64,000 nucleotides of DNA, taken from the NCBI RefSeq assembly GCF_022012445.1, contig NZ_JAKLTS010000001.1, forward strand, positions 620,001 to 684,000, given 5' to 3'. Numbering within the stretch: the first letter of the stretch is position 1; each line of letters begins with the position of its first letter. This stretch comes from Massilia sp. TS11 (GTDB lineage Bacteria > Pseudomonadota > Gammaproteobacteria > Burkholderiales > Burkholderiaceae_D). The notes under the pieces were generated by a model. It had not been told where the DNA came from. It saw nothing but the letters and a program-made list of their open reading frames with translations, and did not search any database. Positions 48,378 through 57,409 of the stretch are shown here, piece by piece. The translations under genes and the position numbers were made by a program.

Positions 48378-50030
48378 CTACCAGAAGCCGGGCGCCAGCC
48401 CGAAGGACAGGGCCATCGGCAGCATGCCAGCCGCCTGCCCGGCCATGGGCTGCAGGCCGACCGCGGCCAGCGTGTCCGGCAGGCCGAGGCCGGTGCGCGT
48501 CGGATCGCCGACATTGATCGGCCGCGCACTGAGCTTGATGATCTGGAACAGCCGCTCGACCCGCTCCGCGCTGCGCGCCTTGTAGGGCCCCTGAAAATCC
48601 GGATGGTGGGCCAGCACCAGGGCCGCCAGGCCAGTGACGTGGGGCGCCGCCATCGAGGTGCCGTCCCAGACCGCAAAATTATTCGACGGTACCGAGGAGA
48701 CGATGGCCACGCCAGGCGCGCACACGCCGATCTGCGGGCCATAGCAGCTGAATTTGGCGGCGAAGAAGCCGTTGACGTCGACGAAAGGCGTCAGGGTTTC
48801 GGTGTGGTAGCTATCGGCCGGGAATTCATTGAGCTTGCCGATGGCCGACACCGCCAGCACATTCGGCGACGAGGCCGGATACTGCACGGGCCCGCCTGAA
48901 TTGCCGGCCGCGACGATGCAGGCCACACCGGCGCGGCGCGCACGCACGATCTGCTGTTCCAGCGCCTCCGACACATCGGCCCCGCCCAGGCTCAGATTGA
49001 CGACATCGATCTGCTGGTCGATGCAGTATTCGAGCGCGTCGATCAGCTGGCTGATCTGCCCGCCCGGGAAGAGCTTGCAGGCATGGATTTCGGCGTCGGG
49101 CGCGAAGCCGCGGATGCCGAACGCGGCATCGCTGCCGGCGATGATGCCGGCGCAGTGGGAACCGTGGCCGAGGCTGTCTTCGGTCCAGCCCTGGGGATTG
49201 GTTTTTTTGTTGATGATGTCAAAGCCCGCATGGATGCTTTTCAGGTCCAGGTGGGTGGTGGCCGCGCCGGAATCGATGATGGCCACGCGCACGCCCTGGC
49301 CGCGGTAGTTCTGCGGCAGCTGGTCGAGGCGCATGGCCTTCTGGCCCCAGCCGTAGCAGGCCTGGCCCGGGAAATTGGGCAGGGCCGGCCAGTTGGCGAT
49401 CGGGCGCAGGGTGACCACATTCATGTCGTCGGGGCTGAGGTCGGGCGATCGCTGGTAGTAGCTCCAGTAATCGCAGCGCGGCTTGATGTAGAGCGCGCTG
49501 ATCGAGCCGGCCGTTTCGCCGAACAGCGAGAGTGTGGCCTGGCCGTTGGCATCGGTGCTGGCCGTGGCCGGCAGCATCGCGCCAAACACATACACGTCGG
49601 CGTTCGGCACCGGGCTGCCATCGGGCGCCAGCACCGAGATGGCGACATTGAACATCGGCCCGCTGGTCGGCACCACCGGGGTGACCAGGGCCGGCTGGAA
49701 TTGGCGGCTGTCGTGCAGCACCAGGTGTTGGTCGCGCTCGACGACGAGACGGCCCTGGGCCTGCTGGTGCAGGATGCCGGCCTTCTGCTCGGTCATGCGT
49801 GCGACCAGCACGCCGGGCGCGGCATTGCTGCTGGTGCTCATCGTGTCGAGCACCTGGCGCGGGCCGACGCTGTCGACGATGTCGATGTCGGGACTATTGC
49901 GCAGCGCCTGCTCGATGGCGGCATAGGCGAGCGGCTGGATATTCATTGCCTGCAGCGCCGGCCCGGGCTGGCGCGCGGCGATCAGGAATTGCGATTTGCG
50001 TTGAGAGACGGGACGCGCAGTGGTGGCCAT
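48378..50030 (-). CDS. S8 (subtilisin-like) serine protease with prodomain and beta-sandwich domain
   Basis: 550 residues. An I9-type prodomain-like region (about 13-105) is followed by a CNA/carboxypeptidase-regulatory-like beta-sandwich (about 125-210) and the S8 catalytic domain, with Asp253 (IIDSG), His289 (GHGSHCAG), oxyanion Asn377 (AAGNSGG) and Ser459 (GTSMAAPH). No classical signal peptide is visible, so export route or cytoplasmic action is unclear. Last gene of an operon with a standalone prodomain homologue 11 bases upstream and a Gln/Gly-rich repeat protein. Catalysis is likely; the substrate is unknown. Confidence 0.88.
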   Translation of the reverse strand: MATTARPVSQRKSQFLIAARQPGPALQAMNIQPLAYAAIEQALRNSPDIDIVDSVGPRQVLDTMSTSSNAAPGVLVARMTEQKAGILHQQAQGRLVVERDQHLVLHDSRQFQPALVTPVVPTSGPMFNVAISVLAPDGSPVPNADVYVFGAMLPATASTDANGQATLSLFGETAGSISALYIKPRCDYWSYYQRSPDLSPDDMNVVTLRPIANWPALPNFPGQACYGWGQKAMRLDQLPQNYRGQGVRVAIIDSGAATTHLDLKSIHAGFDIINKKTNPQGWTEDSLGHGSHCAGIIAGSDAAFGIRGFAPDAEIHACKLFPGGQISQLIDALEYCIDQQIDVVNLSLGGADVSEALEQQIVRARRAGVACIVAAGNSGGPVQYPASSPNVLAVSAIGKLNEFPADSYHTETLTPFVDVNGFFAAKFSCYGPQIGVCAPGVAIVSSVPSNNFAVWDGTSMAAPHVTGLAALVLAHHPDFQGPYKARSAERVERLFQIIKLSARPINVGDPTRTGLGLPDTLAAVGLQPMAGQAAGMLPMALSFGLAPGFW

Positions 50031-50041
50031 GGCTGGCTCTC

Positions 50042-50293
50042 CTATTGGAACATGGACAGCGGCCGGTCCGGCTCCAGAATCAGGCGGCCGTCCTGCTTCA
50101 GTTGTTCGCCCAGGGCGGCAGCGCTGGTGCTGCTCATTTCCAGCACCAGGGTATGCGGGTCGTCGCTGGGGCCGATGCGGTCGATGACGCGCACGGTCGG
50201 GTCGAGCCGGGGAATCAGCTCATGCAGGGCGCGGTTGTCGCCGCGGCTGCGCACCAGATAGCGGGCGCGCGTGGGGGGAATCGGATCGGACAT
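50042..50293 (-). CDS. Standalone S8-prodomain (I9-like) homologue
   Basis: 83-residue protein. Residues 11-80 parallel the N-terminal prodomain of the neighbouring protease: YLVRSRG, then VRVIDRIGP (protease: IDIVDSVGP), an EMSSTS/TMSTSS block, and QDGRLILEPDRPL (protease: AQGRLVVERDQHL). No signal peptide. By homology to subtilisin propeptides it could inhibit or help fold the protease made from the next gene. The relationship is by-eye alignment, not a search. ATG at 50293 with GGAGGC upstream. Confidence 0.72.
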   Translation of the reverse strand: MSDPIPPTRARYLVRSRGDNRALHELIPRLDPTVRVIDRIGPSDDPHTLVLEMSSTSAAALGEQLKQDGRLILEPDRPLSMFQ

Positions 50294-50346
50294 GCTGCCT
50301 CCTGGGTGGGAAAAACCGCCGCACCGCGGTGCGGCGGCCGCGGTGC

Positions 50347-51189
<843 letters not shown>

Positions 51190-51318
51190 GTCGTGCTCCA
51201 TTGTTGGTGTTGTGCAGGGAAGCGCGTGTGGCACAGCGCCAGACGCGTAGCTTGGAGTAGACGTATGGGGCGAAGTTCGGCGACACCTGCATATTTTTCA
51301 TCGGCTATGATCATGGGT

Positions 51319-52407
51319 ATGAAAGCCCGTTTCTCCCTCGATCTGTTCTGCCGCGTGGTCGACAATTACGGCGACATCGGCGTCTGCTGGCGCCTGGCGC
51401 GCCAGCTCGTGCGCGAGCATCAGCTCGCCGTCACGCTGTGGGTCGATGATCTGGCCAGTTTCCAGCGCCTGTGCGCGCAGGTCGATCCGGCCGCAGCCTG
51501 CCAGCAGATCGAAGGCGTCGCCGTGCGCCACTGGAACGGGGCGGCGTTTGCCGCCTACGTGTGCCCGGACGTCGTGATCGAAGCCTTTGCCTGCGACCTG
51601 CCCGAGGCCGTGCTGGCGGCCATGCTGGCCGCGCCGCGCCCGCCGCTGTGGCTGAACCTCGAATACCTGAGCGCCGAAGCCTGGGTCGAGGACTGTCATG
51701 CGCTGCCCTCGCTGCACCCCTCGGGCAAGCTGCGCAAGTATTTTTTCTTCCCCGGCTTTAGCGCCCGCACCGGCGGCCTGCTGTGCGAACGCAGCCTGAG
51801 TGCGCGCCGCAACGCGTTTCAGAACGATGGCGCGGCCCGCGCCGACTTCCTCGCCGGTCTCGGCATCCGGCCGGCGCCGGGCGCGCATCTGGCCACACTG
51901 TTCTGCTACCCGAGCGCACCCGTGGGCGCCATGCTGCGGCGGCTCGACGCCAGCGCCACACCCTGGCATCTGGTCGTGCCCGAGGGCGTGGCCACGGCCG
52001 CGCTGGCGGACTTCGCGCCGCAGCGCCTCGCCATCAGCGTGCTGCCCTTTGTGGCCCAGCACGAGTACGACCGCCTGCTGTGGGCGGCCGATTTCAATTT
52101 CGTGCGCGGCGAGGATTCGTTTGTGCGCGCCCAATGGGCCGCGCGGCCCTTCGTCTGGCAGATCTATCCGCAGGAAGAGGGCGTGCATCTGGTGAAGCTG
52201 GCCGCCTTCCTCGCGCGCTATGGCGGCGGGTCCGATCTCGTGGCCGCCAGCGCCTTCTGGAATGGCGATGGCGGCGATGCCGATGCGCTCGGGCGCTGCA
52301 TGCACGCGCCCGAATTGCAGCAACACGCGAAAGATTGGGCCGAAAGCCTGGCAAAAAATGGGGATTTGGCCAGCAATTTAGTCGAATTCATCGGGAAAAT
52401 GGGTTAG
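51319..52407 (+). CDS. earP: Protein-arginine rhamnosyltransferase EarP
   Basis: About 362-residue GT-B enzyme (formerly DUF2331) that adds rhamnose from dTDP-rhamnose to Arg32 of EF-P. The N-terminal catalytic aspartates are Asp15 and Asp19 in VVDNYGDIG, and the C-terminal nucleotide-binding motif [12 protein letters not shown] is intact. Three in-frame ATGs (51307, 51313, 51319) without a clear SD leave the exact start open. Directly followed by efp, its substrate. Confidence 0.95.
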   Translation: MKARFSLDLFCRVVDNYGDIGVCWRLARQLVREHQLAVTLWVDDLASFQRLCAQVDPAAACQQIEGVAVRHWNGAAFAAYVCPDVVIEAFACDLPEAVLAAMLAAPRPPLWLNLEYLSAEAWVEDCHALPSLHPSGKLRKYFFFPGFSARTGGLLCERSLSARRNAFQNDGAARADFLAGLGIRPAPGAHLATLFCYPSAPVGAMLRRLDASATPWHLVVPEGVATAALADFAPQRLAISVLPFVAQHEYDRLLWAADFNFVRGEDSFVRAQWAARPFVWQIYPQEEGVHLVKLAAFLARYGGGSDLVAASAFWNGDGGDADALGRCMHAPELQQHAKDWAESLAKNGDLASNLVEFIGKMG

Positions 52408-52468
52408 AATAGTGGGCTTAGCGTCCGCCAGGACCAGCCATTCACTCTCATTACCCCGCACATTCGCT

Positions 52469-53026
52469 ATGAAAACCGCACAAGAACTCCGCGTCGGCAA
52501 CGTCGTCATGATCGGCTCCGAGCCGATGGTTGTCGTGAAGTCTGAATTCAGCAAATCGGGCCGTAACGCCTCGGTCTGCAAAATGAAACTGAAGTCGCTG
52601 CTCAACGAAACGCGTCTGGAATCGGTCTACAAGTCGGATGAAAAATTCGACGTGGTGACCCTGGAGCGCAAGGAAGTGACCTTCTCCTATTTCGCCGATC
52701 CGCTCTACGTGTTCATGGACGCCGACTACAACCAGTACGACGTGGAAGCCGAGAACATGGAAGACGCCATCAACTTCCTGGAAGATGGCATGCCCTGCGA
52801 ATGCGTGTTCTACAACGACAAGGCCATCTCGGTCGAACTGCCGACCACCGTCGTGCGCGAAATCACCTACACCGAGCCGGCCGTCAAGGGCGACACCTCG
52901 GGCAAGGTGCTGAAACCGGCCAAGATCGCCACCGGCTTTGAAGTCCAGGTGCCGCTGTTCGTCGAAACCGGCGACAAGATCGAAATCGACACCCGCACCG
53001 GCGAATACCGCAGCCGCGCCAAGTAA
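52469..53026 (+). CDS. efp: Elongation factor P
   Basis: 185-residue tRNA-shaped factor relieving polyproline stalling. The modification loop is SKSGRNAS with Arg at position 32, the residue rhamnosylated by EarP, rather than Lys34 of the EpmA type. C-terminal [17 protein letters not shown] is standard. 61 bases after earP, with a TAGAAT box in the earP end; a terminator follows. Confidence 0.97.
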   Translation: MKTAQELRVGNVVMIGSEPMVVVKSEFSKSGRNASVCKMKLKSLLNETRLESVYKSDEKFDVVTLERKEVTFSYFADPLYVFMDADYNQYDVEAENMEDAINFLEDGMPCECVFYNDKAISVELPTTVVREITYTEPAVKGDTSGKVLKPAKIATGFEVQVPLFVETGDKIEIDTRTGEYRSRAK

Positions 53027-53043
53027 GCCCGCGCCGCACCCCG

Positions 53044-53072
53044 AAAAAGCACGCTACGGCGTGCTTTTTTTT
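53044..53072 (+). terminator. Terminator of efp
   Basis: GCACGC-TACG-GCGTGC flanked by A5 upstream and T8 downstream. Confidence 0.85.
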
Positions 53073-53082
53073 CGCCCAGAAA

Positions 53083-53137
53083 AAATGGGGTCAGACCCCA
53101 TTTATCCGCCGAGAAAAATGGGGTCTGACCCCGATTT
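53083..53137. repeat. Pair of GGGGTCAGACCCC palindromic repeats in opposite orientation
   Basis: Copy 1 (53083-53103) reads AAATGGGGTCAGACCCCATTT; copy 2 (53115-53137) carries the complement centre, ATGGGGTCTGACCCC. Each is a near-perfect palindrome, and together they form a larger inverted pair, as REP/BIME elements do. It lies directly after the efp terminator. Confidence 0.6.
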
Positions 53138-53267
53138 GTTTGGCGGGCAAGTTTGGGCGCCTGAACCAAAGCGGGGGCGCGCTTGTCGAAGCTGTGGCGA
53201 TGGGGCGCTGGCCCATCTATTGCAAACTCTGATAGCGCGACGATGATTTATTAGCCTTGCTGATCCT

Positions 53268-54137
53268 ATGGCCCGTAACCTGGACGTCGCGCTGCTGCGC
53301 AGTTTTCTTTACGTGGTCGAATCCGGCTCGATGGCGGAGGCCGCCGCACGTCTGCACCAGTCGCAGGGGGCGGTCAACCAGCAGATCAAGCGGCTTGAAC
53401 TGCTGCTCGGGGTGGAGCTGCTGGTGCGCGACATCGGCCAGGCCCAGCCGACGGCGGCCGGCCAGCGCCTGCTCGACAAGGCGGCCCAGCTGGTGGCCCT
53501 CAACGACGAACTGCTGGCCGAAATGCGGGCGCCCGAGGTGCGCGGGGCCTTGCGTCTGGGCGTACCTTTCGACCTCGTCGGTTCGCACATGGCGCCCGTG
53601 CTCGAGGCCTATGGGCGCGCCTATCCGCAGGTGGCGGTGTCGCTCGTGACGGCCGCCTCGAGCGAATTGCTCAAGGCCATGGTGCGCGGCCAGCTCGATC
53701 TGATGCTGCTGGAGGAAGCCTTGCCGCGCTGCCAGGGGGAACGCCTGATGGTGGACCGCCTGGCCTGGGTCGGCGCGCGCGGCGGGGCGGCGGCAGCCAA
53801 GCGTCCGCTGCCGGTTTGTCTGGTGTCCGAAACCTGCGCGTTCCGGCCCGATATCTTTGCCGCGCTCGACCGGGCGGGCATCCATTGGCGTCTGGTGTTT
53901 GATAACGCGAGTCTGGATGCGGCCAAGGTGGCCGTGCGTGCCGATCTGGCTGTCACCGTCTGGCTCTCCTCCACCGTGCCCGACGATCTGGAACGCCTGC
54001 AGGGCGGGGCCGCGTTGCCCGAATTGCCCGAGATGGCGATCTGCCTGCAACTGGCCAAGGGCAAGCCGGGCCCGGCCGCGCTGGCCATGGCCGATGCGAT
54101 CCGCGCGGCCTACCGGGCCCGCCAGCGCAATGCCTGA
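53268..54137 (+). CDS. LysR-family transcriptional regulator
   Basis: 289-residue LTTR. The N-terminal helix-turn-helix LRSFLYVVESGSMAEAAARLHQSQGAVNQQIKRLE is followed by a substrate-binding domain (GALRLGVPFDLV onward). It lacks an obvious divergent target; the next gene is co-directional with 83 bases between. Effector unknown. Confidence 0.92.
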   Translation: MARNLDVALLRSFLYVVESGSMAEAAARLHQSQGAVNQQIKRLELLLGVELLVRDIGQAQPTAAGQRLLDKAAQLVALNDELLAEMRAPEVRGALRLGVPFDLVGSHMAPVLEAYGRAYPQVAVSLVTAASSELLKAMVRGQLDLMLLEEALPRCQGERLMVDRLAWVGARGGAAAAKRPLPVCLVSETCAFRPDIFAALDRAGIHWRLVFDNASLDAAKVAVRADLAVTVWLSSTVPDDLERLQGGAALPELPEMAICLQLAKGKPGPAALAMADAIRAAYRARQRNA

Positions 54138-54220
54138 GATATGTACATTAAGACAAATTTCAGAAACAGACAGCCCGCGCTTTCGCTAAGCTAGCCGCTT
54201 TCCAACCAAGGAGGGATGCG

Positions 54221-54772
54221 ATGCGCAAGTGGATCATGGGGGCGGTAGTGGTGGCGGCGGCAATCGGCAATGCAGCGGCGCAAACGGCGCCGGCCAAATT
54301 GCCGGAAAGCGTGTATCTGCCGATGCAGATGGAAGCCGGCGTCTGGGATGCCGAGGTGACCTTCTACAGCAATGACCAGCCGAGCGGCACGGCCAAGGGG
54401 GTGCAGGTCAATAAGCTGCTGGTCAATGGCCATTGGGTGACGAATGAATTCAAAATTCCGGCCACCGACAAATTCCCCGCGTATGAAGGCCATGGCGTGT
54501 GGGGCTATGACCCGGTCGCCAAAACTTATGTGAATACCTGGGTCGATACGAATGACGTGGCAACGCGCACCGATTACGGCTACTGGAATGAAAAAGAATC
54601 GACGATGGTCTGGTCGAGCAAATTCAATGATGGCGCTGGCCATTTCATCGATTACCGCATGACCGAGGAATTCAAGGGCAATACGCGGATCTTCAGTTTT
54701 TATCAGCTCGGGATCGTGAAACCGAATCCGCACCCGCTGGTGCGGATTGTGTTCACCAAGCGCCCGGCGTAA
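54221..54772 (+). CDS. DUF1579-like secreted protein
   Basis: 183-residue protein with a signal peptide of about 20 residues (cleavage after AAA near residue 20) and a single calycin-like domain (GVWDAEVTFYSNDQPSGTAKG, FPAYEGHGVWGYDP, KTYVNTWVDT), resembling DUF1579. Probably periplasmic or outer-membrane associated. AAGGAGG precedes the ATG, so translation should be strong. Function unknown. Confidence 0.75.
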   Translation: MRKWIMGAVVVAAAIGNAAAQTAPAKLPESVYLPMQMEAGVWDAEVTFYSNDQPSGTAKGVQVNKLLVNGHWVTNEFKIPATDKFPAYEGHGVWGYDPVAKTYVNTWVDTNDVATRTDYGYWNEKESTMVWSSKFNDGAGHFIDYRMTEEFKGNTRIFSFYQLGIVKPNPHPLVRIVFTKRPA

Positions 54773-54775
54773 AAC

Positions 54776-56167
54776 TCAGACCGCGAGCAGCCGCAGTTTG
54801 AAGCTGCGGCCCTTGATATTGGCGGCCTCGCCGTCGCCATCGGCCAGCAGGCGCGCGCAGGCATCTTCGGCCAGGTCGCGCGCCACTGCCACATAGGTGT
54901 GGAACTCGGTGACGTGGATCTTGCCGACCTGCTCGCGGGTCAGGCCGGCCACGCCGCTGAGCGCGCCCATCACATCGCCGGGACGCAGCTTGTGGCGTTT
55001 GCCGCCGGCAATCACGAGTGTGCGCATCGGCGCCGGCACGGCCTCGGCCACCGGCAGCGCCTCCCAGTCCGCCAGCGCGACGCTGATCTGCATGAGCTTC
55101 TCAATCGGCGCCACGAAGCGTTTTTCGCTCGGCGCCACCAGGCTCAGGGCCAGACCGCTGCGCCCGGCGCGGCCGGTACGGCCGACGCGGTGCACGTGCA
55201 CGTCGGGACGGCGCGACAGATCGGCATTGATGACGGCGTCGAGCCCGGCGATATCGATGCCGCGCGCGGCCACATCGGTGGCCACCAGCACGCTGCAGCT
55301 GCGGTTGGCAAACAGCAGCAGGGCCTCGTCGCGGTCGCGTTGTTCAAGTTCGCCGTACAGGGCGCGCACGCTGAAGCCGGCCTGGTGCAGGGCATCGGCC
55401 AGTTCCTGGCAGTGCACGCGCGTGTTGGCAAACACCAGCGTGGATTCGGGGCGGTAATGTTCGAGCAGGCGCACCACGGCGGCGGCGCGCGCCTCGGGCG
55501 CAATCGCGTAGAACTGCTGCACGATGGCGGGCCCGCTGGCCGCGCTGGCAATGCGCACTTCGGCCGGGTCCTGCAGATACTGGGCGCGCAGCGCGCTCGT
55601 GTCGGGCGGGAAGGTGGCCGAGAACAGCAGGGTCTGGCGGTGGGTCGGGCAGGCGCGCGCAATCGCCAGCATGTCTTCCTCGAAACCCATGTCGGTCATG
55701 CGGTCGGCTTCGTCCAGCACCAGCAGGCGCAGGCGGCGCAGGTCGAGCGTGCCCTGGCCCAGGTGATCGCGCAGGCGGCCCGGGGTGCCGACCACGATGT
55801 GGGCCCCATGTTCGAGCGAGGCGGCCTGGGGCCGCAGCGGGGCGCCGCCGCACAGGCTCAGAATCTTGATATTGCCGATCGCGCGCGCCAGGCGGCGCAG
55901 TTCGGCCGCGACCTGGTCGGCCAGTTCGCGCGTCGGGCACAGCACCAGGGCTTGCACGGCGAACAGGCTGGGATTGAGGCGCTGCAGCAGGCCAAGGCCG
56001 AAGGCGACCGTCTTGCCGCTGCCGGTGGCGGCCTGGGCCAGCACATCGCGGCCTTCCAGAATCAGCGGCAGGGTGGCCGCCTGCACCGGCGTCATGCTGG
56101 CAAAGCCGAGCTGCTCCAGATTGCTGAGGACGGCGGGCGAGAGGGACAGGGTGGCGAATGCGCTCAT
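54776..56167 (-). CDS. dbpA: ATP-dependent RNA helicase DbpA
   Basis: 463-residue DEAD-box helicase. Motifs: GFASMTPVQAATLP (Q), ATGSGKT (I), DEAD in LVLDEADRM, SATF, VATDVAARGID and HRVGRTGRAGR. A C-terminal RNA-binding DbpA domain (about 390-463) targets 23S rRNA helix 92, placing it in large-subunit assembly. Its ATG overlaps the stop of a 77-residue protein (ATGA). Convergent with the DUF1579-like gene, three bases apart. Confidence 0.95.
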   Translation of the reverse strand: MSAFATLSLSPAVLSNLEQLGFASMTPVQAATLPLILEGRDVLAQAATGSGKTVAFGLGLLQRLNPSLFAVQALVLCPTRELADQVAAELRRLARAIGNIKILSLCGGAPLRPQAASLEHGAHIVVGTPGRLRDHLGQGTLDLRRLRLLVLDEADRMTDMGFEEDMLAIARACPTHRQTLLFSATFPPDTSALRAQYLQDPAEVRIASAASGPAIVQQFYAIAPEARAAAVVRLLEHYRPESTLVFANTRVHCQELADALHQAGFSVRALYGELEQRDRDEALLLFANRSCSVLVATDVAARGIDIAGLDAVINADLSRRPDVHVHRVGRTGRAGRSGLALSLVAPSEKRFVAPIEKLMQISVALADWEALPVAEAVPAPMRTLVIAGGKRHKLRPGDVMGALSGVAGLTREQVGKIHVTEFHTYVAVARDLAEDACARLLADGDGEAANIKGRSFKLRLLAV

Positions 56168-56397
56168 GCGGGGCTCCAGATCGGCAAGCCGGTCAGATCG
56201 AGGCCGGGATCGTGGCGCCAGACCGGCAGGCCGCTGGCATCGGTTTCTTCAAGAAAGCTCAGTTGTTCCTGCGCGGGCAGGGGCTTGCGGCCGCGTTTGG
56301 CGGCCGGTGCTGCGGGTTCGGGCTGCTGCGGCGCCGCCACCTGGGGCAGGTCCAGGCCGGGCAGTTCGCCCGTCGCGTGGTCTCGTTTATCTCTCAT
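56164..56397 (-). CDS. Small hypothetical protein coupled to dbpA
   Basis: 77-residue Pro/Leu-rich charged protein with KRGRKPLPAQEQLSF in the middle and two GLP[VI]W motifs near the end; likely disordered. The stop overlaps the dbpA start (ATGA), which supports translation. No SD and no recognised family. It starts just after the initiator-tRNA terminator. Confidence 0.55.
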   Translation of the reverse strand: MRDKRDHATGELPGLDLPQVAAPQQPEPAAPAAKRGRKPLPAQEQLSFLEETDASGLPVWRHDPGLDLTGLPIWSPA

Positions 56398-56407
56398 GGC
56401 GGGGCCG

Positions 56408-56441
56408 AAAAAACAAAAGCCCGGCTGCGAGAGTCGGGCTT
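56408..56441 (-). terminator. Terminator of the initiator tRNA
   Basis: On the minus strand AAGCCCG...CGGGCTT followed by TTTGTTTTTT, 13 bases past the tRNA. Confidence 0.8.
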
Positions 56442-56453
56442 GTGCATGTGTTC

Positions 56454-56529
56454 TGGTTGCGGGGACAGGACTCGAACCTGTGACCTTCGGGTTATGAGCC
56501 CGACGAGCTGCCAACTGCTCCACCCCGCG
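56454..56529 (-). tRNA. Initiator tRNA-fMet (anticodon CAT)
   Basis: 76 bases with CCA encoded. Initiator features are the C1:A72 acceptor mismatch (CGCGGGG with CCCCGCA) and three G:C pairs in the anticodon stem (TCGGG/CCCGA) around loop CTCATAA. Nearly the same as E. coli fMet, with a slightly shorter D-loop. Own promoter and terminator. Confidence 0.97.
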
Positions 56530-56542
56530 TCTGAAGGCAAGA

Positions 56543-56571
56543 ATTATACACGCTGGGGGCGCAAGATGCAA
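56543..56571 (-). promoter_or_regulatory. Sigma-70 promoter of tRNA-fMet
   Basis: Reading the minus strand: TTGCAT (56571-56566), 17 bases, TATAAT (56548-56543), 13 bases before the tRNA. Confidence 0.78.
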
Positions 56572-56582
56572 GGTCGGGTTTT

Positions 56583-57356
56583 TCATTGTTGGCCGTAGCG
56601 GCGCCGGATCGCTTCCAGCGTGCCTCTGCGCTCGAGGCGGGTGATGGCGGCGTCGATGCTGGCCACCTCGGCCTGGCTCACGCTCTCCTTGTTGAACATC
56701 AGGTGCACGGGCGCGCGCGCCGCCGTGAAGGGCAGATGCACGACCGGCAGGTTTTCCAGCCGCGCCTGATAGTGGACGGCAGCGTCGTCGCCCATCAGCA
56801 CATGGGCGCGCCCGGCCGCCAGCATCTTGATGCCCTGGCTGAAGCTGCTGAACTCGTGCAGCAGGCCGGCCGCGCGCAGCTTCGGCTCGGCCGCCGCGTA
56901 CTGGGCGCCATACCAGCCCAGACGCGGCACCAGCACGCTTTCGCGTTGGGCCAGCAGGGCCTCGAAGCTGAAACTCTGGCGCAGGCGGGCGGCGTGTTCG
57001 GGCAGGGTGAACAGGCCGACTTCCTCGAACCGGTAGGGCTGGGAGAACCAGGCCTGCTGACGCCGCTCGGGCGTGCTGGAGGCGGCCATCATCAGATCGG
57101 TTTTGCCCTGGTTGAACAGGCTGAGGCGGCGTGCCACGGGCAGCGCCGGTTCGAACACGATGGTGCAACCGGCTTCCTTCAGGATGGCCTGCACGAGCTC
57201 GATGTCGAGGCCGCCGATCTGGTTGCCGGCGATGATGGTGTAGGGCGGCCAGTGCTCGGCATTCAGATGCAGTGGGCGGCTGCAGGCCGCCTGGGCCGCT
57301 GGCGCCAGCGCAGCCGTGGCCAGCAGCATAGCGGTCAGGGTGGGCGCCAGGCGCAT
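56583..57356 (-). CDS. Periplasmic substrate-binding protein (SBP_bac_3-like)
   Basis: 257-residue protein with a signal peptide ending near AQAACS (about residue 23) and a family-3 solute-binding fold (WPPYTIIAGNQIGGLDIELVQAIL, then FEPALPVARRLSLFNQGKTDLMMAAS). No ABC permease or ATPase is adjacent, so it may act as an orphan sensor or with distant partners. ATG at 57356 gives the signal peptide; longer frames overlap the methyltransferase gene. Confidence 0.85.
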   Translation of the reverse strand: MRLAPTLTAMLLATAALAPAAQAACSRPLHLNAEHWPPYTIIAGNQIGGLDIELVQAILKEAGCTIVFEPALPVARRLSLFNQGKTDLMMAASSTPERRQQAWFSQPYRFEEVGLFTLPEHAARLRQSFSFEALLAQRESVLVPRLGWYGAQYAAAEPKLRAAGLLHEFSSFSQGIKMLAAGRAHVLMGDDAAVHYQARLENLPVVHLPFTAARAPVHLMFNKESVSQAEVASIDAAITRLERRGTLEAIRRRYGQQ

Positions 57357-57409
57357 GGGGAACAATCCTCGAGTGTGCTGCTTGCAGGTTGCCACAGCTG
57401 TCAGCAAAG

